DNA from: Sindora glabra
Lineage: Eukaryota > Streptophyta > Magnoliopsida > Fabales > Fabaceae
Direction: 5' to 3'
DNA: 64,000 bases
NCBI GenBank assembly: GCA_020226215.1
Contig: CM035226.1
Span: forward strand, 94,140,895 to 94,204,894
Part shown: one piece after another, positions 20,341 through 32,504 of the stretch
Position numbering within the stretch: position 1 is the first letter of the stretch
Layout: the number at the start of each line of letters is the position of its first letter
Made by a program: the position numbers and the translations under genes
Notes under the pieces: model-generated
Told to the model about the DNA's origin: nothing
The model's input: the letters and a program-made list of their open reading frames with translations, nothing else
The model's database searches: none

Positions 20341-23300
20341 AGCCAGCATTCGTTTAACCAACTCGCCTAGGTTGGTCGGCCTCACGTGTAAATAGCAAGC
20401 CAAGGCACTTGTGCGACTTGCTAGCAATGCGACCAATTAGCCAGTCCACCCAGACGCCTATGCAACCAACTAACCTATGCCCTAAGTCTGTCTAGGCGCC
20501 TATGAGGCTAACCAACCTATGCGCCCATTTTGCCAATCTGTCCAAGCACCTGTGCGGCTAACATGCCAAGGTGCCTATGTAGCTATGGAACTAGCTAGGA
20601 CATATGCCTATCTGGCCAGTTCGCCTAGGCTCCTGTGTGACCAGCCCCGTCTGCCTAAGCACCCTTACGGTTAGCTAGTCCGTGCGACTATCAGGCCACC
20701 CGACCCAAGTGCTCGTGCGTCCAACATGCCAAAGTGCCTGTGCAACCTACTAGCTTGTCCACCCATCTGGTCAGTCTGCCCAGACGTCCGTACAGCTTGC
20801 AAACTAAGTTGTCTATGTGGCCAGCCAGCCTGAGCGCCTATCTGGCTATTTCGCCTAAGGCCCTGTGTGGCTAGTAGGCCAAGGTGTATAGCCTGTTAGG
20901 CTGTGCACCTGTCTAGCCAATTCGCCCAAGAGCACGTGTGGCGACTAAGCTAAAGCGTTGTTGCGGCCAATCATGCCGTGCATTCGTCTGGCAAATCAAG
21001 CTATGTGTCTATCTGGCCAGTCAGCTTGAGCCCGTTTAGCAGTCCGCCCAAGTGCTTGTGCAGGGGTCGTGCACCCATTTTGGCCAATTTGCACTCCTTA
21101 GTGCTTCTGTAGCTTACCAACTTGTGCATTCATCTGGCTAGTCTGCTTATGAGCTTATATGACTTTTCAACTTATGAGCCTGTTTGACCAATTCGCCCAG
21201 GCGCTTGTATAGCCTGTAAGCCAAGTTATGTGCTGTCTAGAGGCCAATTAGGCACCTGGCCAATCTGCTTAAACACTCGTGCAACCAATCAGCTTAAGCG
21301 CCCATCTAGTAATCCTCCAATTCGCCTAAACACCTATGCGGCTTGGTAACCCGTGCACCCAAGCAGACTAATTCGTGCACCCGTCTGGCCAGCCCGCTTA
21401 AGAGCCCATGCGGCCTTTCAACCTAGGTGCCTGAATGGCCACCAGGCCAAGGTAGCTGTGCGGTCAGCTAGTTTATGCACTTGCTAAAGCACTTGTATAG
21501 CATGCTAGCTCGTGTGTTCGTTTAGTCAATTCGCCCAGGCGCCTATGTCAAGGCGCTTGTGAGACAAGTCAGGTCGTGCGCCTATTCGGCCAGTCTACCC
21601 AAGCACCCGTAATAATAAGGTGCCTGTGCGTCTTGGTTAGTTTTTCGAAGCCATGTGCCTTTTCAGCCTGTGCGCCTGTCTAGCCAGCTCACCTAAGCAT
21701 CCATGAAGCTTACAAGCTAAAGCGACACCTGTGCGACCGGTCCAGCCAATCCGCCTGAGCACCCTAAGGTCTTATGTGGCAACCCAAGCCAAGCCAAGGC
21801 ACTCCACCCAAGTGCTAGTGAGGCCCAAGGCGCTCGTGTAGCCAGGCAAGCCATGTTCTCGTTTGGCAAGTCCGCCCAGGAACCCATGTAGCAAGCGTAT
21901 GCCTGTCAAGCCAGTCCATCAAGGCGCTCATCTGCTAACTTGTGTCACATGCCAAGGCATGCACCTTGTGTAGTCAATCCACCCAAAATGTTTGTACAAC
22001 CTGTAAGCTAAGGCAGTTATGTAGCCAGTCAACCTATATCCATCTAGCCAGTTCGTCTAAGCTTGTGTAGCCACTAGGCTAAGGCACCTGTGTAGCGACC
22101 ATTAGTCCGTGCACTCATCTAGCTAGTCTGTCCAAGCACACATGCAACTAGTCAACCCGTATGCCAAGCAAGCGCTCATGTGGCCAGCCCGTGTGCCTAT
22201 CTGGTAGTCCACCTCGGCACCTGCATGAAGCAATTTGTGCACCTAACCAATCTGCCTAGGTGCTCGTGTGCTTGTGTGGCTTGTAACCTGTGTGCCATCC
22301 AGCTAGGCGCCCGTACATCCTGCAAGCCAATGCGCTATGCGACCTGTAACCCAATGCGCCCATGCAACCTGCCAACCTATTCATTTGTTTGGCTTGTACA
22401 TCCTGTAAGCCAAGACGCCCATGAGACTTATCAGCCTGTGTGCATGTCTGACCAGTTGCCATGGTGGCTAAGGCACCCATCTCCCATGCGGCTAGCCAAT
22501 CTGTGCACCCATTTGACCAGTGCACCGTGATGGCTAAGGTGTTCGTGCAACCTGCTAGCTCATACACTCGTCTGTCTAATCCGCCTATGTGCTTGTGCAG
22601 CCAACACTGGTATGGCAATCCACCTAAGCGCTAGTCTGGCGGTCTGCCCAAGTACTCATGCGGCTTGGCTGTCTACACACCCATCTGCCTATGTTGGTCA
22701 CATGCCAAGGCACCTACGCGGCCTCCCAACCTCTCTGGAAAATCTGCCTAGGTGCTCATGAGGCCATCGCATACGCTGTCTGGCCAAACACGGGTGCACA
22801 AGCACCAAGTACACTAGGCATGCACTCATGTCTGGCCAAACACGGGTGCACAAGCACCAAGTACACTAGGCATGCACTCATGTTTGGCCAGTCTGCCCAA
22901 ACGCTTGTGCAACTTGTAAGCCAAAACGAGTACGACCAAACAAGTTGTGCACCCGTCTGTCTAGTCTGCCTAAATGCTTGTGTGGCTTGCAAGCCAAGGC
23001 AAAGGCGACCAAGTGGTCATCGTGCACCCACTAGTTTGGCAAGTTCGCCCAGCCACCTGTGCGCCTGTCTAGTCAGTTTGCCTAGGTACAGGTACCCGTG
23101 CAACAAGCCATGTCGTGCACTTGTCTGGCCAATCTAAGTGCAATCATAGGGCTAGCCATCTAACTTGTTCGCCCAAGTGCCCAGCAGATAAGGCGTACGG
23201 GCTGGCAAGCCAGTCCGCTCGAGCACTCGTATGTAACCAACACTCCAAGACGCTCGTGTGGCCTTCTAGCCCATGCACTCGTTTGGCCAGTTCACTTAAG

Positions 23301-23790
23301 CGTTCATGCAGTTGTTAGCCTATGTGCCTATCTGGCCAACCCAGGCTCCAATGTGGCTAATTCGCCTGAGCACCCATGTGACTTGTCTGCCCAAGCGCCT
23401 ATCTAGCCCGTTTGGCTAGTACACCCGTGCACCCAGCCAAGCTATACACTTGTTTGGCCAGTCCATGCATGCGTGTGGCCTGTAACCTATGTGCTCGCTT
23501 GTGCAGCCTACTCGCCCATCCACTTGTTTGGCCAGTCTGCCCAAATGCTCATGCAACCAACTAGGCTATACGCCAATTTGGCTAGTCTACCCAGCCAACC
23601 CGTGTAGCTTGCCAGCCTTTGTCTAGCTAATCCCCTTAAGCACCTATGTGGCTTGCAAGCTCGTGCGCCTATCTGGCCAATCCGCTTAGGTGCCTGTGTG
23701 GCTTACCCTACCCATCCATGCGCCCGTCTAACCAATCCACACACATGCCCTCCATGCGCCTGTCTATCCAAATACCACATGGCCTGCCAG
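20341..23790 (+). repeat. GC-rich spacer-like array of degenerate ~45-55 bp units
   Basis: About 3.4 kb of diverged repeats built from gtctggccagtccgccca, agcgcctgtgcggcttgcaa and caagccaaggcgcctgtg type words. GC content is far above anything else in the window. It directly follows a 25S 3' end, where plant rDNA carries the subrepeats of the intergenic spacer, so a decayed IGS subrepeat array is the likeliest reading. Open frames on both strands are by-products of the repeat. No 18S, ITS or Pol I promoter is visible, and the array ends abruptly at about 23790. Confidence 0.75.
22778..22881 (+). repeat. 52 bp perfect tandem duplication in the spacer array
   Basis: gtctggccaaacacgggtgc at 22778 is repeated at 22830, and the whole 52 bp unit appears identical in both copies. 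In an array where other neighbouring units have diverged widely, this pair is recent. Confidence 0.88.
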
Positions 23791-24125
23791 CCTATGTAAC
23801 ATAAAGAGTGTAGGATAGGATAAAGTGTAAGATAAGATAACATAGAAAGTATATAAGATAACAAGGTATGATTAGTCTAGAGGTTTATGATAAAAAGTGA
23901 CATAAAGTACACAGCATAGGATAAAAGGTGTTGGAATAGAATAGGATAGAAGGTGTCAGAATAAGTAAGTGTTAGGTAATATAGGATTAATAAAATTAGG
24001 TAGGATACCATGGGATAAATAGTGTTGAAATAAGATAGGTGTTGGTTAACATAAGATAGAATGGAGTTGGATAGGGTGTTATAGGGTTATATAGGCTTAG
24101 ATAGAAGGTAAAGCAAGGTAATACA
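23791..24125. repeat. G-rich short-word array resumes
   Basis: Immediately after the spacer-like array, the G-rich words (ataggataaa, gtaagataa, ggtgttggaataggatag) return in the same orientation as in 16436-19262. The rDNA segment therefore interrupts a single array. Composition flips to C-rich at about 24125. Confidence 0.8.
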
Positions 24126-24479
24126 ATATCATACTCTTCTTCACCATCCTACTCCTACCATACCTTACTTACAATTCTATCATACTTTATCCTACCCTAT
24201 TTTATCCAACTCAGCCACCTTACCTACTCTGCTCTACTCTACCCTACTTGCTACCATAAACCTTACTCTCTATCACCTACCTTACCTTCTTTTCAACCAC
24301 CACATTCTTTACCCTACCTTACTTGTAACTCCTTACAATCTAACTTTACCCTTCCTTACTTATAACCCTAAACCCACCCTACCTACTCTTCTTTGCCACC
24401 CCCACTACCTACCGTACTTGCAACCTTAAACCAATCTTAACCTTACTTACTACACTTTTTAAACCTTGCTACTCTACCC

Positions 24480-26090
24480 TACAATACTTGCACGTAATGT
24501 TTAGTAAGGCAAGGTATGTTAGAGAAGGATAAAGTAAGATTTAAGGTTGCAAGTAAGGTAGAGAAGAATAGGTGAGGATATATTTGCAATCCTAAACCCT
24601 AAATCTTAACTTTATACTACCCCACCACTCTTTACTTTATCTCTATGTTACCCTACCTACTCTTTTCAGCCACATTTACTCCCTATCTTACTTACAACTT
24701 TAAACTAACTTTATACTTTAAGCTTATGCTGCCTCATTTACTCTTCTCAACTACCTTCATTCCCTACTTACCTTGCCTTACCTTACTTGCAAAATTAAAC
24801 CAACCTTAGCCTTACTACACTTGTTAAACCCTGTTACCCCACCTATTCTACCTTACCTTACCTTACTATACTTGCAAGTAATGTTTAGCAAGGCAGAGTA
24901 GGTTAAAGTAGGATAGATTAAGGTTTAAGGTTGTAAGTAGGGTAAGTGGAGGATCAAAAGGATTAGCTATGGTGGGATTACAAATATAACAAGTAAGATA
25001 AGGTAGAGAAGAGTAGGTGGGTTATACTTACCATCCTAAACTCTAAATCTTAATTTTTTGCTACCCTACCACTCTCTACTTTAACTCTATACTACCCTAC
25101 CTACTTTTCTTAGCCACCTTTACTCCCTACCTTACTTACAACTTTAAACTAACCTTATGCTACCTCATTTACTCTTCTTAACCACTTTCACTCCTTACCT
25201 ACCTTACCAAACTTAAACCAACCTCAGCCTTACTACACTTATTAAACCCTATTACCCCACCTACTGTACCCTACCTTATCTTACTATACTTGCAAGTAAT
25301 GTTTAGTAAGGCAAGGTAGGTTAAAGTAGGATAGAGTAAGGTTTAAGGTTGTGGGTAAATGGAAGATTAAAAGGATTGGGTGTGGTGGGGATATACTTGC
25401 AATTCTAAACCCTAAATCTTAACTTTATGGTATCCCACCACTCTCTACTTTAACTCTATACTACCTTACCCTACTTATAACTTTAAACCAACCTTACTCT
25501 ACTACCATATACTTTACTTACTAAACCCGAAACCACCCTATCAAACCACCCTATCACCCTACTGCTAGATACTTTCTTCCTTACTCTCTACTACCCTCTA
25601 CTCCTAAACCTGAAGTCTTACTTTCTACCTTAATCTTATGCTACCCTACCTACTCATTCCTACCCTATTATACTTGTAACCTTTATCTTTATACTTGCAA
25701 GTAATGTTTAGTAAGGTAAGGTAGGTTAAAGTAGGATAGAGTAAGGTTTAAGGTTGTAAGTAGGGTAAATGGAAGATTAAAAGGATTGAGTGTGGTGGGG
25801 ATATACTTGCAATTCTAAACCCTAAATCTTAACTTTATGGTATCCCACCACTCTCTACTTTAACTCTATACTACCTTACCCTACTTATAACTTTAAACCA
25901 ATCTTACTCTACTACCATATACTTTACTTACTAAACCCGAAACCACCTTATCACCCTACTGCTAGATACTTTCTTCCTTACTCTCTACTACCCTCTACTC
26001 CTAAACCTTAAGTCTTACTTTTCCTACCCTATTATACTTGTAACCTTTACCTTTGCTATACTTGCAATCCAACCTCACTCTATTCTTTCA
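24480..26090. repeat. ~400 bp higher-order repeat with internal strand switch
   Basis: The block taatgtttag(t/c)aaggca starts at 24495, 24889, 25297 and 25702 (spacings 394, 408 and 405). Each is followed by about 80-130 bp of G-rich sequence (ggttaaagtaggatagagta, ggtttaaggttgtaagtagg) before returning to C-rich words with aattctaaaccctaaatctt. Each unit thus carries a short inverted island. The last two units are the most alike. Confidence 0.82.
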
Positions 26091-26864
26091 CCCTTATCCC
26101 TCACTTAACTTACTCTTCTCAACCACCCTACCCTAAACCTTACCTTATCACCCTTTTCTTAACCACCTCACTCCATATCCTATTCCCTACTTGCAACCTT
26201 GAACCTTTCTTGTAACCATATTCCTATGCTACCCCATGAACTCTACCCTGCCTTGTAATCCTAAACCCTAAACTTTACTTTCTACCCTAACTTTATGCTA
26301 CTTTACTATACTACCTTATCCCTCACTTAACTTACTCTTCTCAACCACCCTACCCTAACTCTATATCCTATTCCCTACTTGCAACCTTGAACCTTTCTTG
26401 TAAGCATAAACCTATTCCTATGCTACCCCACGAACTCTACTCTGCCTTGCAATCCTAAACCTTAAACTTTACTTTCTACCCTAACTTTATGCTACTTTAC
26501 TATACTACCTACCCCATCTACTTTCTCAGCCATCTCATTCTCTATCCTTACCCCTTCACCCTACCATACTTGCACCTTACTTGTAATCTAAACCCATTCC
26601 ATCTACCTTACTTTCTACTCTAACTTTATGCTATCCGACTACCTTGACTCCCTACCTACCTCTTCCCTTTCATCGTACCCCACTTACTTATATCTCAACC
26701 CATTCCATCTACCTTACTTTCTACTCTAACTTTATGTTATCCGACTACCTTGACTCCCTTTCATCGTACCCCACTTACTTATATCTCACTCCTTATCCTA
26801 TTCTTTACCTTACTCTACTTGTAACCTTAAACATGACTTGCAAATTTAAACCTACTCTATTTAC

Positions 26865-27930
26865 CCTTTCTATGCTACCCTACTTACTCTACATGCCTTG
26901 TAATCCTAAATCCTAAACCTTGCTTCTACCTTAACTTTATGCTACCCCACCAATTCTTCTTAGTCACTTTAATTCCTTGCCTACCTTACCCTACTTGCAA
27001 CTTTAAACTAACCTTGCTTTACCCTTCTCTACTCATTAAACTTTAAACCTTACTTACTCTATGCTACCCTACTTACTCTACATGCCTTGTAATCCTAAAT
27101 CCTAAACCTTGCTTCTACCTTAACTTTATGTTACCCCACCAATTCTTCTTAGTCACCTTAATTCCTTGCCTACCTTACCCTACTTGCAACTTTAAACTAA
27201 CCTTGCTTTACCCTTCTCTACTCATTAAACTTTAAACCACTCCATCACCTTACTCCCCTACCTACTCTACCCTACATTATTATACTTAAATCCTTAAACC
27301 CCACTTACTCTACCTTGCTTTATATTTGTAATCCTAAACCCTAAACTTTACTTTCTATCCTAACCTTTTGCTATCTCACTAACTTTTCTTAGCCACCCTA
27401 ATTCCTTAGCTACCTTATCGTACTTGCAACCTTAAATTAAGCTTACTTTACCCTACTATACTCACTAAACTTTAAACCACTCCATCACCCTACTCCCCCT
27501 ACACTATTATACTTACTTAAATCCTAAACCCCACTTACTCTACCTTGCTTTATATTTGTAATCCTAAACCTTAAACTTTACTTTCTATCCTAACCTTTTG
27601 CTATCTCACTAACTTTTCTTAGCCACCCTAATTCCTTAGCTACTTTATCGTACTTGCAACCTTAAACTAAGCTTACTTTACCCTACTATACTCACTAAAC
27701 TTTAAACCACTCCATCACCCTACTTCCCCTACTCTATTATACTTGTAGTCTTAAACCTCAAACCTCACTTTTTCTACCCTAACTTTATGCTATCCTCCCT
27801 ACCCCATCCTACCCCTCCATCACCCTACTCCCCCTACTCTATTATACTTGTAGTCTTAAACCTCAAACCTCACTTTTTCTACCCTAACTTTATGCTATCC
27901 TCCCTACCCCATCCTACCCACAACCTTAAA
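26865..27930. repeat. nested tandem duplications (188, 230 and 106 bp periods)
   Basis: Within the right arm, ctatgctaccctacttactc recurs at about 26873 and 27061 (188 bp). The unit beginning ccacttactctaccttgctt recurs at 27301 and 27531 (230 bp). ctattatacttgtagtctta recurs about 106 bp apart near 27734 and 27840. Copies are nearly identical within each pair, so duplication continued after the array formed. Confidence 0.8.
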
Positions 27931-28724
27931 CATTACTTTTTGCTATCCTTGCAATCTCGTCTCACTTTACCCTTTTCACCCTACCCCATTTACCTATACC
28001 CATCTTACTTACAACCTTAAACCTTTAAATCATACTTTGCCCTACTATACTTTCAATATTCTACTCTTTACCTTACTTGTAATTATACCTTACTCTAAAC
28101 CTACTCACCCTACTTTATGCTAAGCCACTTACTTTTCTTAGCCACCTCTTCATCTCACTCTATCTTATTCCTATCTTTACTTTTTACCTTATTGTGCTCC
28201 TACCTCACCTTACCCCTATCTTATTCCTACCTCACTTTATTCTTCACCCTACTCTTCTCAATCACCTTACCCCTCTAACTTTAACTTTCAAACCCTAAAC
28301 CTACTCTCCCTTACCCTATCTTACCTTTACTCTATTTGCATTCTTACCTCACCCTACCTTTCCTTCTACCTTACTCCTACCTTCTTTCATACTTTGCTTT
28401 ACTTTTTACCCTACCTTACAATACTTGCAACCTTTAATATACTTGCAATCCTACCTTATCCTACTATACTTGTAATCCTAAACTGAACCTGACTCTTTAC
28501 CTTACTTGTAACGATATCTAATCTTAAATCTACTTACCCTACTTTATGTTATCCTACCTACTTTTTTCAGCACCTTCACTCTCTACTTTGACTTGCAATC
28601 ATAAACCTATCCTACCCTACCTTATTCATAACCTTAATTTAATATTTATCCTACTTGTAGTCCTTCCTCACCTTATCCCATTCCCTCTACCTTACTCTTA
28701 CCCCTTTCCTACATTCTTTCTTTA

Positions 28725-28935
28725 CACTTTACTATTTACCTTGCCTTGTTATACCTACTCTCTACCTTATTTACATTCCCACCTTACCTTCACCTTCACC
28801 CCTACCTTACTCCTACCCCTTTCTTATATTTTTTCTTTGCACTTTACTATTTACCTTGCCTTGCTATACCTACTTTCTACCCTATTTACATTCCCACCTC
28901 ACCTTTACCCTCACCCTACCCTATCCTATTTCTAC
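28725..28935. repeat. ~108 bp tandem pair in the C-rich arm
   Basis: Two copies of a unit containing actttactatttaccttgcc, cctact.tctaccttatttac and attcccacct, about 110 bp apart. A similar attcccacctcacc block returns at 29124. Confidence 0.7.
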
Positions 28936-29690
28936 CTCACTTTACTCTCTACTTTACTTTTCTCAACCACCTTTACTCCTATAACTTCAACTTTCAAACC
29001 TTAACCTACTCTCCCTTACCCTATCCTATTCTTACCTTACTTTATCTTACTTGCAATTCTACCTCACCCGACCTTCTACCTTACTCTTACCCCTTCCTTT
29101 CCTACTTCACTTTACTTTTTACATTCCCACCTCACCTTCACCGTACCTTATTTTATTCCACCTCACTTTCAAACCTTAACCTACTCTCTCTTGCCCTATC
29201 CTATTCCTACCTTACTTTGTCCTACTTGCATTTCTACCTCACCCTACCTCCTTTCCTACTTCACTTTTCTTTTTACCATGCCTTATAATACTTGCAATCC
29301 TACCTCATCCTACTCAACTTAGCTCTTTACCCTACTTGTAATCATATCTCATCCTAAACTTGCTTACCTTACTCTAGGCTACCTTACCTACTTTTTTTAG
29401 TTCCTTTATTCCTTACTTTAACTTGCAACCTTAAACCTACCCTACTTCACATTATTTTTAACCTTAACTTACTCTTTACCTTACTTGCAATCTTACCTCA
29501 CTTTACCTTATAACCTTCCTACATCCTTTCTTACCTTACTTTAGCTCTTTACCCTTATCTTACTATATTTATAACCCCTGAACCTATCTTCACTCTACTT
29601 ACAATCCTACCTCACCTTACCCTACCTTATTTACCCTATCCTATGTATCCTACTCCACCTACCATACTTTACCTTTTTAGACAAGTCACT

Positions 29691-30620
29691 CCCTTATTGA
29701 ACAAATATGCCTATCAATAATAGAAATATTATTTTTCTTTTTCTATTTTAAGATATTTTTGTTTTCTATTTTTTCTCTTTACCAAATATTATAGTTAAAA
29801 CTTTGTCGAAAACATATTTTGTTGTCATACTTGTAAAAACCTCCTTAGTTAGGCACTCCATTCCCTTATCGAATAAATATATTTATTAATAATGGAAATA
29901 TTTTGCTATTTTTTTTCATTTCAAGATGTTTTGGTTCTCTATATTTTTTCTTTTTACCAAACATCATAGCTAAAACTCTATTAAGAACATATTCTACTGC
30001 CACTTATGGCTTTCAAAAGCCTCTTTGTTATACACCCTATTCTCTTATCAAATAAATATATTTATTAATAATGAAAATATTTTATTTTATTTTTTCTATT
30101 TTAAGATATTTTTGTTTTCTATTTTTTCTCTTTACCAAATATTATAGCTAAAACTTTGTCGAAAACATATTTTGTTATCATATTTGTAAAAGCCTCCTTA
30201 TTAGGCACTCCATTCCCTTATCGAATAAATATTTATTAATAATGGAAATATTTTGCTATTTTTTTTCATTTCAAGATGTTTTGGTTCTCTATATTTTTAC
30301 CAAACATCATAGCTAAAACTCTATTAAGAACATATTCTACTGCCACTTATGGCTTTCAAAAGCCTCTTTGTTATACACCCTATTCTCTTATCAAATAAAT
30401 ATATTTATTAATAATGAAATATTTTATTTTATTTTTTCTATTTTAAGATGTTTTGTTATCTATTTTTTTTCTCCTATACCAAACATCATAGCTAAAACCT
30501 TGCCAAGAATCATACTCTACTATCCACTTGTAGTTTGCAAAAGCTTCCTTGTTAGACATCACACTCCTTTGTCAAATAAATAAATATATTAATAACATGT
30601 TTCTCTATTTTTATTCTTTA
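29691..30620. repeat. AT-rich satellite-like tandem array, ~175 bp monomers
   Basis: The marker ctta(t/c)...(g/a)aa(t/c)aaatat starts at 29693, 29865, 30044, 30217, 30387 and about 30567 (spacings 172, 179, 173, 170 and about 180). Each monomer has ttctattttaagat or catttcaagatg, ttttggttctctat, accaaa(c/t)at(c/t)atag and taaaactttg. Alternate monomers resemble each other more than neighbours, giving a ~350 bp dimeric unit. The length is in the common range for plant satellite monomers. It abuts the C-rich array. Confidence 0.85.
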
Positions 30621-32320
30621 CCATATCTAAAACTTCGTTGAGTATATACTCTATTGTCATTTGTTCTCATCCTCCTTGTACAAGCATCAACACCATTCCT
30701 ATTTTATGGTTATTCACCCTACCTAGGCTTGATTCTTTCTAAGTTTGATTAATTTTGTCCAATTTAATGATTTATCCTACTTGCAACTTTACCTCACCCA
30801 TTACTTAACTTTACCTATTGTTCACCTTCTACTCGTACTTTCTACCATACGCACACGAGACCAAGACTCAACCTACTTTACTCCTTTTAACCTCTTCCTT
30901 ATCAATATACTCTACTGACCTTGACAAACATTTCTAGAAATATTACAAATTTACCTCACTTTATTAGCTAGTGTGTTTATAAATTTACCTCACCTTACAA
31001 ATACTTTTAATTAGTTTTGTTAATTTAGATAGGGTGTCTGCTTTTAAAGTTTTTTTAAAATATTCAAATGTATCAAAGTTAATTTTTATAAGTTATCTTG
31101 AAAGAATTAATACTTTAATTAACTTTGTTAATCTAGATAGTGTGTTTACAAAAATATATAATATAAAGTAAGTTTGCATTTTTTTGTTAAATAACTCTAA
31201 TATTTTCTTTAACTTAAATATTATGTTATGCAATTTCAACAAAAATTTTGCTGTGTTTTTTAACATGCAAACTCACCTCACATTATGAAGTCTTTATAGA
31301 AATTTTCAAAAGTATCAAGGCTAATTTTTTATAAATTATCTTGAACAAATTATTACTTTTAATTAGCTTTGTTAACTTAGATCGTGTACTTACAAAAATA
31401 TATAATGTGAGGTAAGTTTGTACTCTTTTTTTGTTAGAAAGCTTTGAAAATGATTATATTTTCTTTGAGCTAAATTTTTATGCAATTTCAGTAATAAATT
31501 TTTTTGTTAATTTAGGTTTATTATGCAATTTCAGCAATAAAATTTCTTTTTTTTATAACTAGCAAAGTGAGATATAATGTGAGGTAAATTTGTATTTTTT
31601 GTTAGATAGCTTTGAAAATAATTGTTATGCAATTTCAATAATAAAGATTTTTTGTTAATTTAGTTTTGTTATGCAACTTCAGTAATAAAAATTCCTTTAT
31701 TTTGTAACTAGCAAATTATATAAAAAAATACAAATTTTTTATAAAGTTTTAATAAAAATATTCAAAGACATCAAAGCTAATTTTTATATATTATCTTGAA
31801 AGAATTAGTACTTTTAATTGTTAAATTAGGTAGTGTGTTTACAAAAATATATAATTTGAGATAAGTTTATATTTTTTATTAGATAATTTGAAAATACTTA
31901 TATTTTCTTTGATAAAAATTATTGTTGTACAATTTCAGTAACACACTTTTTTATTAATGTAGCTTTATAATGTAGTTTCAACAATAAAAATTTCTTTGTT
32001 TTGTAACAAGCAAAGTATATAAAAAAGTACATAATTTTTATAAAGTTTTTATAAAAATACTTAAAGACATCAAGCTAATTTTTACAATTTATTTTGAAAG
32101 AATTAATGTTATTAATTTAAATAGTATGTTTACCAAAATATATAATGTGAGGTAAGTTAGTATTTTTTGTCAAATAGCTTTGAAAATATTTATATTTTGT
32201 TTGACTTAAATTTTTTATGTGATTTGAGAAATAAAGATTTTTGTTTTGTTTTGTAACATGCAGAGTATGTAAAAAATACAAAATACTTACAAAGGAGAAC
32301 TTCATTCAATTCATGCACTA
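30621..32320. repeat. AT-rich degenerate tandem repeats, 250-450 bp units
   Basis: Recurring blocks: atcttgaaagaattaatac-type at about 31091, 31338, 31793 and 32091; caaaaatatataatgtgaggtaag at several sites; and atgcaatttcag.aataaa. Unit lengths vary (247, 455 and 298 bp) through indels. Traces of the C-rich words (tttacctcacctta) at 30780-31000 suggest it grades out of the neighbouring array. No coding potential. Confidence 0.7.
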
Positions 32321-32504
32321 CAGCTCTTGGGAAAAATTGTTGAGTTAGCATAAACTAATTCCCTAAAGAAAACCATCAATAAAAAGAAACTAATTTATAG
32401 TAACCAAAATGTTAAGCAAAAATATATTTACCTATGATAAGGATCAATTTCAATTTGCAAAAAATTATGTACATCATGAAAATGACCTACATAAGACCAA
32501 CCAA

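Larger units (their letters stand above)
24126..29690. repeat. C-rich, G-poor degenerate short-word array (right arm)
   Basis: About 5.6 kb of words such as ctaccttacc, taccctactt, acttgcaac and cctaaaccctaaa, the reverse complement of the left-arm vocabulary, with G nearly absent from the + strand. Telomere-like ccctaaa motifs occur, but singly, not as head-to-tail runs. Higher-order duplications are listed separately. Long + strand open frames rich in L, Y, T and P (for example 28546-29288) are composition artefacts. Confidence 0.88.

Noticed and set aside
20103..23318. Open frames up to 159 codons on both strands of the GC-rich array
   Set aside because: They follow the repeat units, overlap on both strands, and change frame with unit length. 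Better explained as repeat.
24580..27340. ccctaaa motifs suggesting an interstitial telomere
   Set aside because: They occur singly within longer words (cctaaaccctaaatctt) and never as head-to-tail telomeric runs.
26644..29288. Plus-strand open frames up to 180 codons in the C-rich arm
   Set aside because: Same composition effect on the other strand; overlapping frames are all equally long and the peptides are reiterated low-complexity.
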